A stretch of 64,000 bases of DNA from Conyzicola nivalis_A (GTDB lineage Bacteria; Actinomycetota; Actinomycetes; Actinomycetales; Microbacteriaceae), in contig NZ_JBEPSJ010000004.1 of NCBI RefSeq assembly GCF_040548875.1, positions 186,001 to 250,000 on the forward strand, read 5' to 3'. The translations under genes were made by a program, and so were the position numbers. Under the pieces are notes generated by a model that saw nothing but the letters and a program-made list of their open reading frames with translations, was not told the origin of the DNA and ran no database searches. Shown piece by piece: positions 35,606 to 44,001 of this stretch. How positions within the stretch are numbered: position 1 is the stretch's first letter; each line of letters begins with the position of its first letter.

Positions 35606-36664
35606 ATGTCGACCAACCAGCCCGAAGCCCCGCCGACGGGCATACCGGGCATGATCGCCAGGGCCATGAAGCTCAAGCCCGCCCGGGTCTTCCTGCACTA
35701 CGGGGCGACCGGCGGCCCGCTCATGGCGTCGGGGCTCGCCTACCAGGGCCTGTTCGCGACGTTCGCCGGCCTCTGGGTGGGGTTCTCGATCATCGGCATC
35801 GTGATCGTCGGCGACCCGGCGCTGCGCGAGTCGCTCATCGACACGATCGCCGCCGCCGTTCCCGGGCTGATCGAGTCGAGCACCGCCGAGGGCGCGATCG
35901 ACCCCGACGACCTGCTCTCGGCCGGCATCCTGAACTGGACAGGGGCGATCGCCCTGGTCGGTTTGATCCTCACCGCCATCGGCTTCCTCGCCTCGGCGCG
36001 TGACGCCGTGCGGCGCATCTTCGCGATTGCGCCGAGTACCACGAACTTCCTCCTGCTCAAGCTGAAAGACCTCGGTCTGGCACTCGGCTTCGGCACGGCG
36101 CTCATCGTCTCGACGGTACTCTCCACCGTGAGCACCACGCTGCTCTCCTGGATCCTCGCCGTCACCGGCATCGGGGCGGAGTCGACGGTCGGCACCGTGG
36201 TCGGTCGCGGTGCCGGCCTGATCATCGTGCTGGTGATCGACACGGCGGTGCTCGCCGCGCTGTACCGGATCCTCGCCGGCATCCCCATCCCGTTCCGACG
36301 GCTCGCGGGCGGTGCGCTGATCGGCGGTGTCGCGCTCGGCGCCCTGAAGCAGCTCGGAACCCTGCTGCTCGGCGGCGCGACCAACAACCCGCTCATCGCG
36401 TCGTTCGCGATCCTCGCCGGTGTGCTCATCTTCCTCAACCTCGTCTGCCAGGTGATCCTCGTGTGCGCCGCGTGGATCTCGGTCGGCATGGACGACGCCG
36501 GAATCGCCGCAGACCCCGTCGCCGCGGCGAAGGAGCGGGCCGAGAGCGAACGCATCGCCGAGCTCGAGCTCGAGCGGCTGGCGGACGAGGCGCGCGAGCC
36601 CCGCGGCCTCGCCCGGCTGTTCAGGCGCAGGCGTCGGCCGGCCGATGACGGTGGCCCCTCGTAA
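35606..36664 (+). CDS. YihY/virulence factor BrkB family membrane protein
   Basis: 352 residues with about six membrane segments. The family pattern is recognisable: GGPLMASGLAYQGLFATFAGLW near the N-terminus, FLASARDAVRRIFAI, and RILAGIPIPFRRLAGGALIGG. The C-terminal 60 residues are cytoplasmic, charged and Arg/Glu-rich. The family was once misnamed RNase BN and its transport substrate is unknown. Transcription appears leaderless from TACGAT. Its TAA stop is part of the -10 of the next gene. Confidence 0.88.
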   Translation: MSTNQPEAPPTGIPGMIARAMKLKPARVFLHYGATGGPLMASGLAYQGLFATFAGLWVGFSIIGIVIVGDPALRESLIDTIAAAVPGLIESSTAEGAIDPDDLLSAGILNWTGAIALVGLILTAIGFLASARDAVRRIFAIAPSTTNFLLLKLKDLGLALGFGTALIVSTVLSTVSTTLLSWILAVTGIGAESTVGTVVGRGAGLIIVLVIDTAVLAALYRILAGIPIPFRRLAGGALIGGVALGALKQLGTLLLGGATNNPLIASFAILAGVLIFLNLVCQVILVCAAWISVGMDDAGIAADPVAAAKERAESERIAELELERLADEAREPRGLARLFRRRRRPADDGGPS

Positions 36665-36667
36665 AAT
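36662..36667 (+). promoter_or_regulatory. Putative -10 box of xth, overlapping the upstream stop codon
   Basis: TAAAAT, 6 nt before the ATG at 36674. Its first three bases are the TAA stop of the BrkB-type gene. No ribosome binding site is seen, so a leaderless transcript is likely. Confidence 0.5.
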
Positions 36668-36673
36668 GGGGCA

Positions 36674-37519
36674 ATGCCCACTCCCCTTCGCGTCGCATCC
36701 GTCAATGTCAACGGCATCCGTGCCTCCTACAAGAAGGGCATGGGCGACTGGCTCGACTCGCGCGGGGTCGACATCCTCGCGATGCAGGAGGTGCGCGCCA
36801 CCACCGAGATCGTCGAAGAGCTGCTCGGGCCCGAGTGGGACATCCTGCACGACGCAGCCACCGCCAAGGGCCGTGCGGGCGTCGCGATCGCCAGCCGCAA
36901 CAAGGCGTCGATCCACCGCGTGACCCTCGGCGCCGAGGAGTTCGACAGCGCAGGACGCTGGCTCGAGGCCGACTACGAGGTCGGCGGCAGGATCGTCACG
37001 GTCGTGAGCACCTACGTGCACTCCGGCGACGTCGGAACCCCCAAGCAGGTGGAGAAGTACAAGTTCCTCGACGCGATGACCGCGCGCATGCCGGAGATCG
37101 CGGAACACAGCGAGCTGGCGCTCATCGTGGGCGACCTCAACGTCGGCCACCGCGAGCTCGACATCAAGAACTGGAAGGGCAACCGTAAGAACGCGGGCTT
37201 CCTCCTCGAGGAGCGGGCATACTTCGACCGCTTCTTCGGCGAGGCCGGCGCCCCGGTCGAGGCGGTCGACGGCACGACCGGCCCCGGCCTCGGCTGGGTC
37301 GACGTCGGCCGCACGTGGGCGGGCGAGGTCGACGGCCCGTACACGTGGTGGTCGCAGCGCGGCCAGGCCTTCGACACGAACACCGGCTGGCGCATCGACT
37401 ACCAGCTGGCGACCCCCGCGCTCGCCGCCACCGTGACCGACTACGCGGTCGACCGCGCCTCGGCATGGGACACCCGCTGGAGCGACCACGCGCCGGTCGT
37501 GGTCGACTACGCGATCTAG
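36674..37519 (+). CDS. xth: Exodeoxyribonuclease III / AP endonuclease
   Basis: 281 residues of the exonuclease-endonuclease-phosphatase fold. Motifs: ASVNVNGIRAS (Asn), LAMQEVRA (metal Glu), STYVHSGD, VGDLNVGH and the C-terminal WSDHAPVVV with the catalytic His. Repairs abasic sites and blocked 3' ends. ATG 36674 follows a TAAAAT box. Downstream lies a REP-like inverted repeat that may end the message. Confidence 0.93.
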   Translation: MPTPLRVASVNVNGIRASYKKGMGDWLDSRGVDILAMQEVRATTEIVEELLGPEWDILHDAATAKGRAGVAIASRNKASIHRVTLGAEEFDSAGRWLEADYEVGGRIVTVVSTYVHSGDVGTPKQVEKYKFLDAMTARMPEIAEHSELALIVGDLNVGHRELDIKNWKGNRKNAGFLLEERAYFDRFFGEAGAPVEAVDGTTGPGLGWVDVGRTWAGEVDGPYTWWSQRGQAFDTNTGWRIDYQLATPALAATVTDYAVDRASAWDTRWSDHAPVVVDYAI

Positions 37520-37534
37520 GGCCGCCGCCTGTCG

Positions 37535-37590
37535 CTGAGCCTGTCGAAGCGCGCCCTTCGACAGGCTCAGGGCAAGCCTTCGACAGGCTC
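37535..37590. repeat. REP-like TTCGACAGGCTCAG repeat cluster
   Basis: CTGAGCCTGTCGAAG (37535-37549) and CTTCGACAGGCTCAG (37556-37570) form a perfect 15-bp inverted repeat with a 6-nt loop. A third copy CTTCGACAGGCTC follows at 37578-37590. The same sequence recurs inside ribD at about 48185-48225. It sits between xth and trpS and may act as an mRNA end or stabiliser. Confidence 0.85.
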
Positions 37591-37620
37591 TGGGCGCGAA
37601 CGTCTGGAAGACTGGACTCC

Positions 37621-38628
37621 ATGACCACCAAGCCCCGTCTCTTCTCCGGCATGCAGCCCTCCGCCGACTCGCTCCAGATCGGCAACTACATCGGCGCGCT
37701 GCTGCAGTGGAAGCAGATGCAGGTCAGCCACGACGCCATCTTCTGCGTCGTCGACCTGCACGCGATCACCGTCGCGCAGGATCCCCGCGAGCTGCGCGAG
37801 GCGACCAGGCGCACGGCCGCCCAGTACATCGCGGCGGGCATCGACCCCGAGCTGTCGACCCTGTTCGTGCAGTCGCACGTTCCGGCGCACCCGCAGCTGG
37901 CCTGGGTGCTCAACACCCTCACCGGCTACGGCGAGGCGGCGCGGATGACCCAGTTCAAAGACAAGTCGGCCAGGCAGGGCACGGATGCCACGACCCTGGG
38001 GCTCTTCGCCTACCCGACCCTGATGGCGGCCGACATCCTCCTCTACGGCGCCCAGACCGTGCCGGTCGGTGAAGACCAGCGCCAGCACGTCGAACTCACC
38101 CGCGACCTCGCCACCCGGTTCAACTCGCGGTTCGGCGAGACCTTCGTGATCCCGGAGGCGCAGATCCAGAAGGCCACCGCCAAGGTCTACGACCTGCAGG
38201 AGCCGACCAACAAGATGAGCAAGTCGGCGTCGACCGACAAGGGCGTCATCTGGCTGCTCGACGAGCCGGCGAAGAGCGCGAAGAAGATCAAGTCGGCCAC
38301 GACGGACAGCGACGGCGAGGTGCGTTTCGACGTGGCATCCAAGCCGGGCGTCTCCAACCTGCTCACCATCTACTCCGTGCTGAGCGGGCGCACGGTCGCC
38401 TCGATCGAGACCGAGTACGCGGGTCGCGGCTACGGCGACTTCAAGACGGGCCTGAGCGAGGTCGTGGTCGAGACGTTCGCGCCGATCCGCGCGCGCACGC
38501 TCGAGCTGCTCGACGACCCCGCCGAGCTCGACCGCATCCTCGCCCGCGGTGCCGACAAGGCGGCGGCGATCGCCGACGCGACCCTCGCCACCGTCTACGA
38601 CCGAGTCGGCTTCCTCCCGCGCGCATGA
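37621..38628 (+). CDS. trpS: Tryptophanyl-tRNA synthetase
   Basis: 335 residues, class I synthetase. The HIGH-like region is PSADSLQIGNYIGAL, the KMSKS loop is NKMSKSAS, and VPVGEDQRQHVELTRDLA is characteristic of TrpS. Charges tRNA-Trp. ATG at 37621. It overlaps the GNAT gene by 4 nt (ATGA), starting a small operon trpS-GNAT-HAD. Confidence 0.97.
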   Translation: MTTKPRLFSGMQPSADSLQIGNYIGALLQWKQMQVSHDAIFCVVDLHAITVAQDPRELREATRRTAAQYIAAGIDPELSTLFVQSHVPAHPQLAWVLNTLTGYGEAARMTQFKDKSARQGTDATTLGLFAYPTLMAADILLYGAQTVPVGEDQRQHVELTRDLATRFNSRFGETFVIPEAQIQKATAKVYDLQEPTNKMSKSASTDKGVIWLLDEPAKSAKKIKSATTDSDGEVRFDVASKPGVSNLLTIYSVLSGRTVASIETEYAGRGYGDFKTGLSEVVVETFAPIRARTLELLDDPAELDRILARGADKAAAIADATLATVYDRVGFLPRA

Positions 38629-39188
38629 TCACCCCGACGATCCGCTCCGAGCGGCTGACCCTCGACGCGCTGCTGCCCGCAGACGGCGACGCGATCTACC
38701 GGTACTGCCAAGACGTCGAGGTGCAACGCTGGGTGCACATACCCTCGCCGTACACGCGCCCCGACGCGCAGTACTTCGTCACCGCCTACGCCGCCGACGC
38801 GGCCACCTCCACCGCGCTCACGCTCTGGGCCATCCGCGACGAGTCGGGCAGCCTGCTCGGCGTGATCGAGCTGCGCCACGAGCCGCTCGCCTCCGCCACG
38901 GTCGGCTACTGGCTCGGCAAGGAGCACCGCGGCCAGTCGATAATGAGCGAGGCGCTCGCCACCCTCATGGAGTACGCCTTCGACCCGCTCGGGCTCGCCC
39001 TCGACCGGGTGCACTGGGAGTCGTTCATCGGCAACACCGCGTCGGCGATCGTCGCCCGCCGCGCCGGGTTCCACTTCGAGGGGACGATGCGGCAGTCGGT
39101 CGTGCACCGCGACCGCCGGCTCGACACCTGGCACGCGAGCCTGCTGCGCGGCGACGACCGCGAGATCCAGGACGGCTGGCCGCTATGA
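38625..39188 (+). CDS. GNAT family N-acetyltransferase (RimJ/RimL type)
   Basis: 187 residues. Begins with the common TIRSERLTLDALLPADGDAIYRYCQD and contains the acetyl-CoA loop region VGYWLGKEHRGQSIMSEAL, then SFIGNTASAIVARRAGFHFEG. It probably acetylates the N-terminus of a ribosomal protein or a small amine. The substrate cannot be told. Coupled to trpS and to the HAD gene by ATGA overlaps. Confidence 0.9.
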   Translation: MITPTIRSERLTLDALLPADGDAIYRYCQDVEVQRWVHIPSPYTRPDAQYFVTAYAADAATSTALTLWAIRDESGSLLGVIELRHEPLASATVGYWLGKEHRGQSIMSEALATLMEYAFDPLGLALDRVHWESFIGNTASAIVARRAGFHFEGTMRQSVVHRDRRLDTWHASLLRGDDREIQDGWPL

Positions 39189-39922
39189 CCCCGCGCCTGG
39201 TGCTGTTCGACCTCGACGACACCCTGTTCGCCCACTCGCGTGCGGTCGCCAGCGGAGTCGCGGCGTACCGGGCCGCCCACGGCGGGGCCCTCGCCGCGGC
39301 CGACGACGCCGTGGAGCTCGCCCGCTGGTACGCCCTCGAGGAGCAGCACTACCACCGCTACCTCGCGGGAGAGGTCGACTACCGCGAGCAGCGCCGCCAC
39401 CGCGCCCGCGGGTTCGTCGAGCCCTACGGCATCGACCTGTCGAACGACACCGACGCCGACGACTGGTTCGGGCGCTACATCGCCGAGTACCAGCGCGCCT
39501 GGGTGCTCTTCGACGACGCCCTACCCGCGCTCGACGCGCTCGAGGCCGCGATCCCCGGCGTGCGTCTCGGCGTCGTGACCAACGCCGAGCTGCCCTTCCA
39601 GAAGCAGAAGATGGATGCCACGGGGCTGGCCGCCCGCATCGAGCTCACGATAGCGAGCGGCGACGTGGGCGTCGCGAAGCCGCACCCGCACATCTTCCGG
39701 TACGCGTGCGAGCGCTTCGGAGTCGACCCCTCGGCCGCAGCGTACGTGGGCGACCGGCTCGAGACCGACGCGATCGGTGCCGCCTCAGCCGGGCTCACCG
39801 GCGTGTGGCTCGACAGGAAGGGCACGGCCACCGACGACGAGAAGGAGCGGGCCGCGGCATCCGGGGTTCGCATCATCGCCGGCCTGCGGGAGCTTCCCGC
39901 GCTGCTCGCCCGACAGGCGTAG
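39185..39922 (+). CDS. HAD-superfamily hydrolase
   Basis: 245 residues. HAD motif I FDLDDTLF with nucleophile Asp10 region, motif II GVVTNAE, motif III Lys in VAKPHPHIF and motif IV YVGDRLETDAIGA. The helical cap lies between motifs I and II. YjjG/phosphoglycolate phosphatase-like subclass. The likely role is dephosphorylation of a small metabolite. Start 39185 overlaps the GNAT stop. Confidence 0.9.
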   Translation: MTPRLVLFDLDDTLFAHSRAVASGVAAYRAAHGGALAAADDAVELARWYALEEQHYHRYLAGEVDYREQRRHRARGFVEPYGIDLSNDTDADDWFGRYIAEYQRAWVLFDDALPALDALEAAIPGVRLGVVTNAELPFQKQKMDATGLAARIELTIASGDVGVAKPHPHIFRYACERFGVDPSAAAYVGDRLETDAIGAASAGLTGVWLDRKGTATDDEKERAAASGVRIIAGLRELPALLARQA

Positions 39923-40019
39923 GGTAGTCGGGCTGCTACAAGCGGCGTCCCTCTCTTCTGTGCCACTCGCGCATCCCCAGATCTCCACGCTCGTTTTTCA
40001 TTCGGAAGCAGTTCTCTCC

Positions 40020-41408
40020 ATGTCACAAGTCGACGCCACTGTCGCACCGGCAGCACCCGTCAATCCGCGTTCACGCGTGATCCTCGCCAGCCTCATCGGA
40101 ACCTCGATCGAGTTCTACGACTTCTACGTGTACGCCACGGCGGCCGTCCTCGTGTTCCCCGCCCTGTTCTTCCCGAGCGACAACCCGGTCGCGGGCCAGC
40201 TCGCGTCGTTCGCCGTCTTCGGCGTCGCGTTCATCGCCCGCCCCATCGGGTCGATCCTGTTCGGGCACTTCGGCGACCGCATCGGCCGCAAGGGCACCCT
40301 CGTCGCCTCGCTGCTCACCATGGGCATCGCGACCGTGATCATCGGTCTGCTGCCGACCGCGCTCACACCGGGCTGGGAGATCCTCGCGCCGGCGCTGCTG
40401 GTCGTCATGCGCTTCGCACAGGGCGTCGGCCTCGGCGGCGAGTGGAGCGGTGCCGCCCTGCTCGCGACCGAGAACGCCCCGGCGGGCAAGCGCGCCATCT
40501 ACGGCACCTTCCCGCAGCTCGGCGCACCGATCGGGTTCATCATCGCCAACGGCGTGTTCCTGATCCTGTCGATCAACCTCTCGCAGGAGGACTTCCTGTC
40601 GTGGGGATGGCGTGTGCCGTTCGTCGCCTCGGCGCTGCTCGTGATCATCGGGCTTTACGTGCGCCTCAAGCTCATCGAGACGCCCGTCTTCACCAAGGCC
40701 GTCGAGCGCGGCGAGGTGGCCACGCTGCCCCTGGCGCGCGTCTTCAAGACGAGCTGGCGCCCGCTCATCCTGGGCACGTTCATCATGCTCGCCACCTACG
40801 TGCTCTTCTACCTGATGACCGCGTTCACGCTGAGCTACGGCACGACGGCGAAGACCGTCGAGGCGGCCGCCGCAGCAGCAGAGGCCGGCGGCAAGAAGTT
40901 CGACGCGAGCACGTTCGTGGCCGGCCTCGGCTACACCCGCAACGACTTCCTCGTGATGCTCATCATCGGCTGCGTGTTCTTCGGGATCTTCACCCTCGTC
41001 GCCGGCCCGCTGGCCGAGAAGTACGGACGCCGCAAGACGCTCATCGTCACCACGATCGGCATCATCATCTTCGGCGGCCTGTTCGTGCCGCTGTTCGGTG
41101 CCGGCGTCATCGGCGTGATGGCGCTGCTCATCATCGGGTTCACCCTGATGGGGCTCACCTTCGGCCCGATGGGCTCCGTGCTGCCCGAGCTGTTCCCGAC
41201 GAACGTGCGCTACACCGGGAGCGCGATCAGCTACAACGTGGCGAGCATCATCGGCGCCGCGCTCGCGCCGACGATCGCGCTCACCCTGCTCGGCGTCGCC
41301 GACGGCAGCCCCGTGCTGGTCGGCCTGTACCTGAGCCTCGCCGCGGTCATCACGCTCGTCGCGCTGATCATCAGCAAGGAGACTCGCGACATCGACTACG
41401 ACGTGTAA
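40020..41408 (+). CDS. MFS transporter, metabolite:H+ symporter (MHS) family
   Basis: 462 residues with twelve membrane segments. MHS-family motifs are clear: GTSIEFYDFYVYATAAVLVFP in helix 1, the MFS loop GHFGDRIGRKGTLV, and GVGLGGEWSGAALL. The family imports dicarboxylates, shikimate, betaines and similar compounds together with protons. A loop insert rich in Ala, Glu and Lys (AKTVEAAAAAAEAGGKKF) lies between helices 7 and 8. Monocistronic, with a 97-nt leader and a strong terminator. Confidence 0.92.
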   Translation: MSQVDATVAPAAPVNPRSRVILASLIGTSIEFYDFYVYATAAVLVFPALFFPSDNPVAGQLASFAVFGVAFIARPIGSILFGHFGDRIGRKGTLVASLLTMGIATVIIGLLPTALTPGWEILAPALLVVMRFAQGVGLGGEWSGAALLATENAPAGKRAIYGTFPQLGAPIGFIIANGVFLILSINLSQEDFLSWGWRVPFVASALLVIIGLYVRLKLIETPVFTKAVERGEVATLPLARVFKTSWRPLILGTFIMLATYVLFYLMTAFTLSYGTTAKTVEAAAAAAEAGGKKFDASTFVAGLGYTRNDFLVMLIIGCVFFGIFTLVAGPLAEKYGRRKTLIVTTIGIIIFGGLFVPLFGAGVIGVMALLIIGFTLMGLTFGPMGSVLPELFPTNVRYTGSAISYNVASIIGAALAPTIALTLLGVADGSPVLVGLYLSLAAVITLVALIISKETRDIDYDV

Positions 41409-41427
41409 GTCGCCGCAGCCTCGCGCC

Positions 41428-41462
41428 GGACGGCCCGCGCCCCCTCGGGGTGCGGGCCGTCC
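41428..41462 (+). terminator. Intrinsic terminator of the MHS transporter gene
   Basis: A 16-bp stem (41428-41443 with 41447-41462) containing one G-T pair, with a 3-nt loop, followed by TGCGTTTA. It lies 19 nt after the stop. Confidence 0.8.
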
Positions 41463-41532
41463 TGCGTTTAAAGCGCGCGTCCACCTGCTGGCCTTCGTCA
41501 TTCCGGATGCTTCGCCGTGGCACACCCCGCCA

Positions 41533-41585
41533 GGTGGCCACTTCGGCACGGTTGACCCCGGCCCGACCGGGCACAACTGGCCACC
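41533..41585. repeat. 53-nt imperfect palindromic element
   Basis: GGTGGCCACTT (41533-41543) is mirrored by AACTGGCCACC (41575-41585). The size and layout resemble the palindromes around the AbiEi-like gene, but the sequence differs. It lies between two converging terminators where no gene is present. Confidence 0.5.
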
Positions 41586-41602
41586 CAGCCCGGGCGCGCA
41601 AA

Positions 41603-41636
41603 AGGGGCGCCGCCGGACCACACCGGCGACGCCCCT
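41603..41636 (-). terminator. Intrinsic terminator of glpDFK
   Basis: A 14-nt arm pair (41603-41616 with 41623-41636) with one mismatch and a 6-nt loop. On the minus strand it runs into a TTTT tract after CCCC. It lies 19 nt after the glpK stop. Confidence 0.85.
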
Positions 41637-41654
41637 GGTTGTTGCTGGAGGAGG

Positions 41655-43169
41655 CTACTTCACGTCTTCGTCGACCCAGTCCATCGACTTGGTGACGGCC
41701 TTCTTCCAGAGGCGCAGCTGGCGCTCACGCTCGGCGGGCTCCATGTTCGGCGTCCAGCGCTTGTCTTCCTGCCAGTTCTGGGCGACGTCGGCGAGGTCCT
41801 TCCAGAACCCGACGGCGAGGCCAGCCGCGTAGGCGGCGCCGAGCGCGGTGGTCTCCGCGACGACGGGGCGCACGACGGGCACACCGAGGATGTCGGCCTG
41901 GAACTGCATCAGCTTGTCGTTGGCCACCATGCCGCCGTCGACCTTGAGCTCTTCGAGGTCGACACCGGCGTCGGCGTTGACCGCGTCGAGCACCTCGCGC
42001 GTCTGGAACGCGGTCGCCTCGAGGGCGGCCCGGGCGATGTGGCCCTTGTTCACGTAACGCGTGAGGCCCACGAGCGCACCACGGGCATCCGGACGCCAGT
42101 ACGGCGCGAAGAGACCGGAGAACGCGGGCACGAAGTACGCGCCGCCGTTGTCGTCGACGGTGGCGGCCAGCGCCTCGATCTCCGGGGCCGAGTTGATGAT
42201 CCCGAGGTTGTCACGCAGCCACTGCACGAGCGAGCCGGTGACGGCGATCGAGCCCTCGAGCGCGTAGTGCGGCTTGGCGTCGCCCAGCTTGTAGCCGAGC
42301 GTCGTGAGCAGGCCGTTCTTCGAGTGCACGATCTCCTCACCGGTGTTGAAGATGAGGAAGTTGCCGGTGCCGTAGGTGTTCTTCGACTCGCCCGCCTCGA
42401 ACGCGGCCTGGCCGAAGGTGGCGGCCTGCTGGTCGCCGAGGATGCCGGCGACCGGCACCTCGCGCAGCAGCGACGACGACTCGACGTTTCCGTAGACCTC
42501 GGAGGAGGAACGGATCTCGGGCATCATCGACAGCGGAACGCCGAAGATGCCGAGGATCTCCTCGTCCCACGACAGCGTCTCGAGGTCCATGAACAGGGTG
42601 CGCGACGCGTTGGTGACGTCGGTGGCGTGCACGCCGCCGTCGGTTCCGCCGGTGAGGTTCCACAGCACCCAGGAGTCGGTGGTTCCGAACATCAGCTCGC
42701 CCGCGTCCGCCTTCTCGCGTGCGCCGGGCACGTTCTCGAGGATCCAGACGATTTTGGTTCCCGAGAAGTAGGTTGCGAGCGGCAGGCCCACGGTCGGCTT
42801 GAAGCGCTCGACTCCGCCGTCGGCCGCGAGACGGTCGACGATGGACTGCGTGCGGGTGTCCTGCCAGACGATCGCGTTGTAGATCGGCTTACCGGTGTTG
42901 CGGTCCCACACCACAGCGGTCTCACGCTGGTTGGTGATGCCGACGGCCTCGACGTCGTGACGGGTGATGTCGGCCTTCGACAGCGCCTGACCGATGACCT
43001 CGCGGGTGTTGCGCCAGATCTGCTCCGGGTCGTGCTCGACCCAGCCCGCCTGGGGCAGTATCTGGTCGTGCTCGAGCTGTCCGGACGACACGATCGAACC
43101 CGAGTGGTCGAAGACGATCGCCCTCGTGCTCGTCGTCCCCTGGTCGATGGCTACTACGTATTTGGTCAT
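41655..43169 (-). CDS. glpK: Glycerol kinase
   Basis: Phosphorylates glycerol to sn-glycerol-3-phosphate. 504 residues, standard length. The phosphate-1 motif AIDQGTTSTRAIVFD is at the N-terminus. NQRETAVVWDRNTGKPIYNAIVWQDTRT, GTGNFLIFNTG and the C-terminal ATP-site DGGMVANDKLMQFQADIL are all present. Third gene of glpD-glpF-glpK, 49 nt after glpF. Confidence 0.97.
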   Translation of the reverse strand: MTKYVVAIDQGTTSTRAIVFDHSGSIVSSGQLEHDQILPQAGWVEHDPEQIWRNTREVIGQALSKADITRHDVEAVGITNQRETAVVWDRNTGKPIYNAIVWQDTRTQSIVDRLAADGGVERFKPTVGLPLATYFSGTKIVWILENVPGAREKADAGELMFGTTDSWVLWNLTGGTDGGVHATDVTNASRTLFMDLETLSWDEEILGIFGVPLSMMPEIRSSSEVYGNVESSSLLREVPVAGILGDQQAATFGQAAFEAGESKNTYGTGNFLIFNTGEEIVHSKNGLLTTLGYKLGDAKPHYALEGSIAVTGSLVQWLRDNLGIINSAPEIEALAATVDDNGGAYFVPAFSGLFAPYWRPDARGALVGLTRYVNKGHIARAALEATAFQTREVLDAVNADAGVDLEELKVDGGMVANDKLMQFQADILGVPVVRPVVAETTALGAAYAAGLAVGFWKDLADVAQNWQEDKRWTPNMEPAERERQLRLWKKAVTKSMDWVDEDVK

Positions 43170-43218
43170 GAACTATTTCACTCCTTTGTGGAAATGCAGT
43201 TGTGTGAATCGGGTGTGG

Positions 43219-43968
43219 CTAGAGGAGGGGAAGGAGCGGGATGGATGCCAGTCCGGCAAGCACACCACCGACGATGGGTCCGGCGATCGGGACCCAGCTG
43301 TACGCCCAGTCGCTCGTTCCCTTGCCGCGGATCGGCAGGATGGCGTGCGCGATGCGCGGGCCGAGGTCACGGGCGGGGTTGATGGCGTAACCGGTCGGTC
43401 CACCGAGGGAGGCGCCGATACCGACGACGAGCAGGGCGACCGGCAGGGCGCCGAGGGCGGCGAGACCGGCCGGAGTGGACAGGTCGGCGTCGCCCACGCG
43501 GCCGAAGCCGATGACGACGAAGACCAGTACGAACGTTCCGATGACCTCGGTGATGAAGTTCCAGCCGTAGCTGCGGATCGCGGGGCCGGTCGAGAACACG
43601 CCGAGCTTCGAGGCGGGGTCTTCCTCCGCGTCGAAGTGCTGCTTGTACGCCACCCAGCAGAGCACGGCTCCGATAAACGCTCCGAGCAGTTCGGCACCCA
43701 GGTAGACGAACACCTCGGTGACGGAGAGATCGGCGCCGCTGGCCACCAGGCCGAGCGTGACGGCCGGGTTCAGGTGTGCGCCCGAGTAGTAGGCCGCCGT
43801 GACACCGGCGAAGACCGCGAGACCCCAACCGAAGTTGATCATCAGGAAGCCGCCGCCGAAGCCCTTGTTCTTACCGAGCACGACGTTAGCTACGACACCG
43901 CAACCCAGCAGGGTGAGCAGCGCCGTTCCGACCACTTCGGAAAGAAAAATTAAACCTAGATTGTCCAC
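43219..43968 (-). CDS. glpF: Glycerol uptake facilitator (aquaglyceroporin)
   Basis: 249 residues with six membrane helices and the two half-helix signatures HLNPAV (Asn67-Pro-Ala) and GYAINPARDLGPR. The Asp after the second NPA-R and the Gly-rich selectivity loop are typical of glycerol channels rather than water-only aquaporins. Lies 33 nt after glpD and upstream of glpK, so import and phosphorylation are coupled. Confidence 0.94.
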   Translation of the reverse strand: MDNLGLIFLSEVVGTALLTLLGCGVVANVVLGKNKGFGGGFLMINFGWGLAVFAGVTAAYYSGAHLNPAVTLGLVASGADLSVTEVFVYLGAELLGAFIGAVLCWVAYKQHFDAEEDPASKLGVFSTGPAIRSYGWNFITEVIGTFVLVFVVIGFGRVGDADLSTPAGLAALGALPVALLVVGIGASLGGPTGYAINPARDLGPRIAHAILPIRGKGTSDWAYSWVPIAGPIVGGVLAGLASIPLLPLL

Positions 43969-44001
43969 TTTGACCTCTCAGGAGAAAACTGCACCGTGAC
44001 G

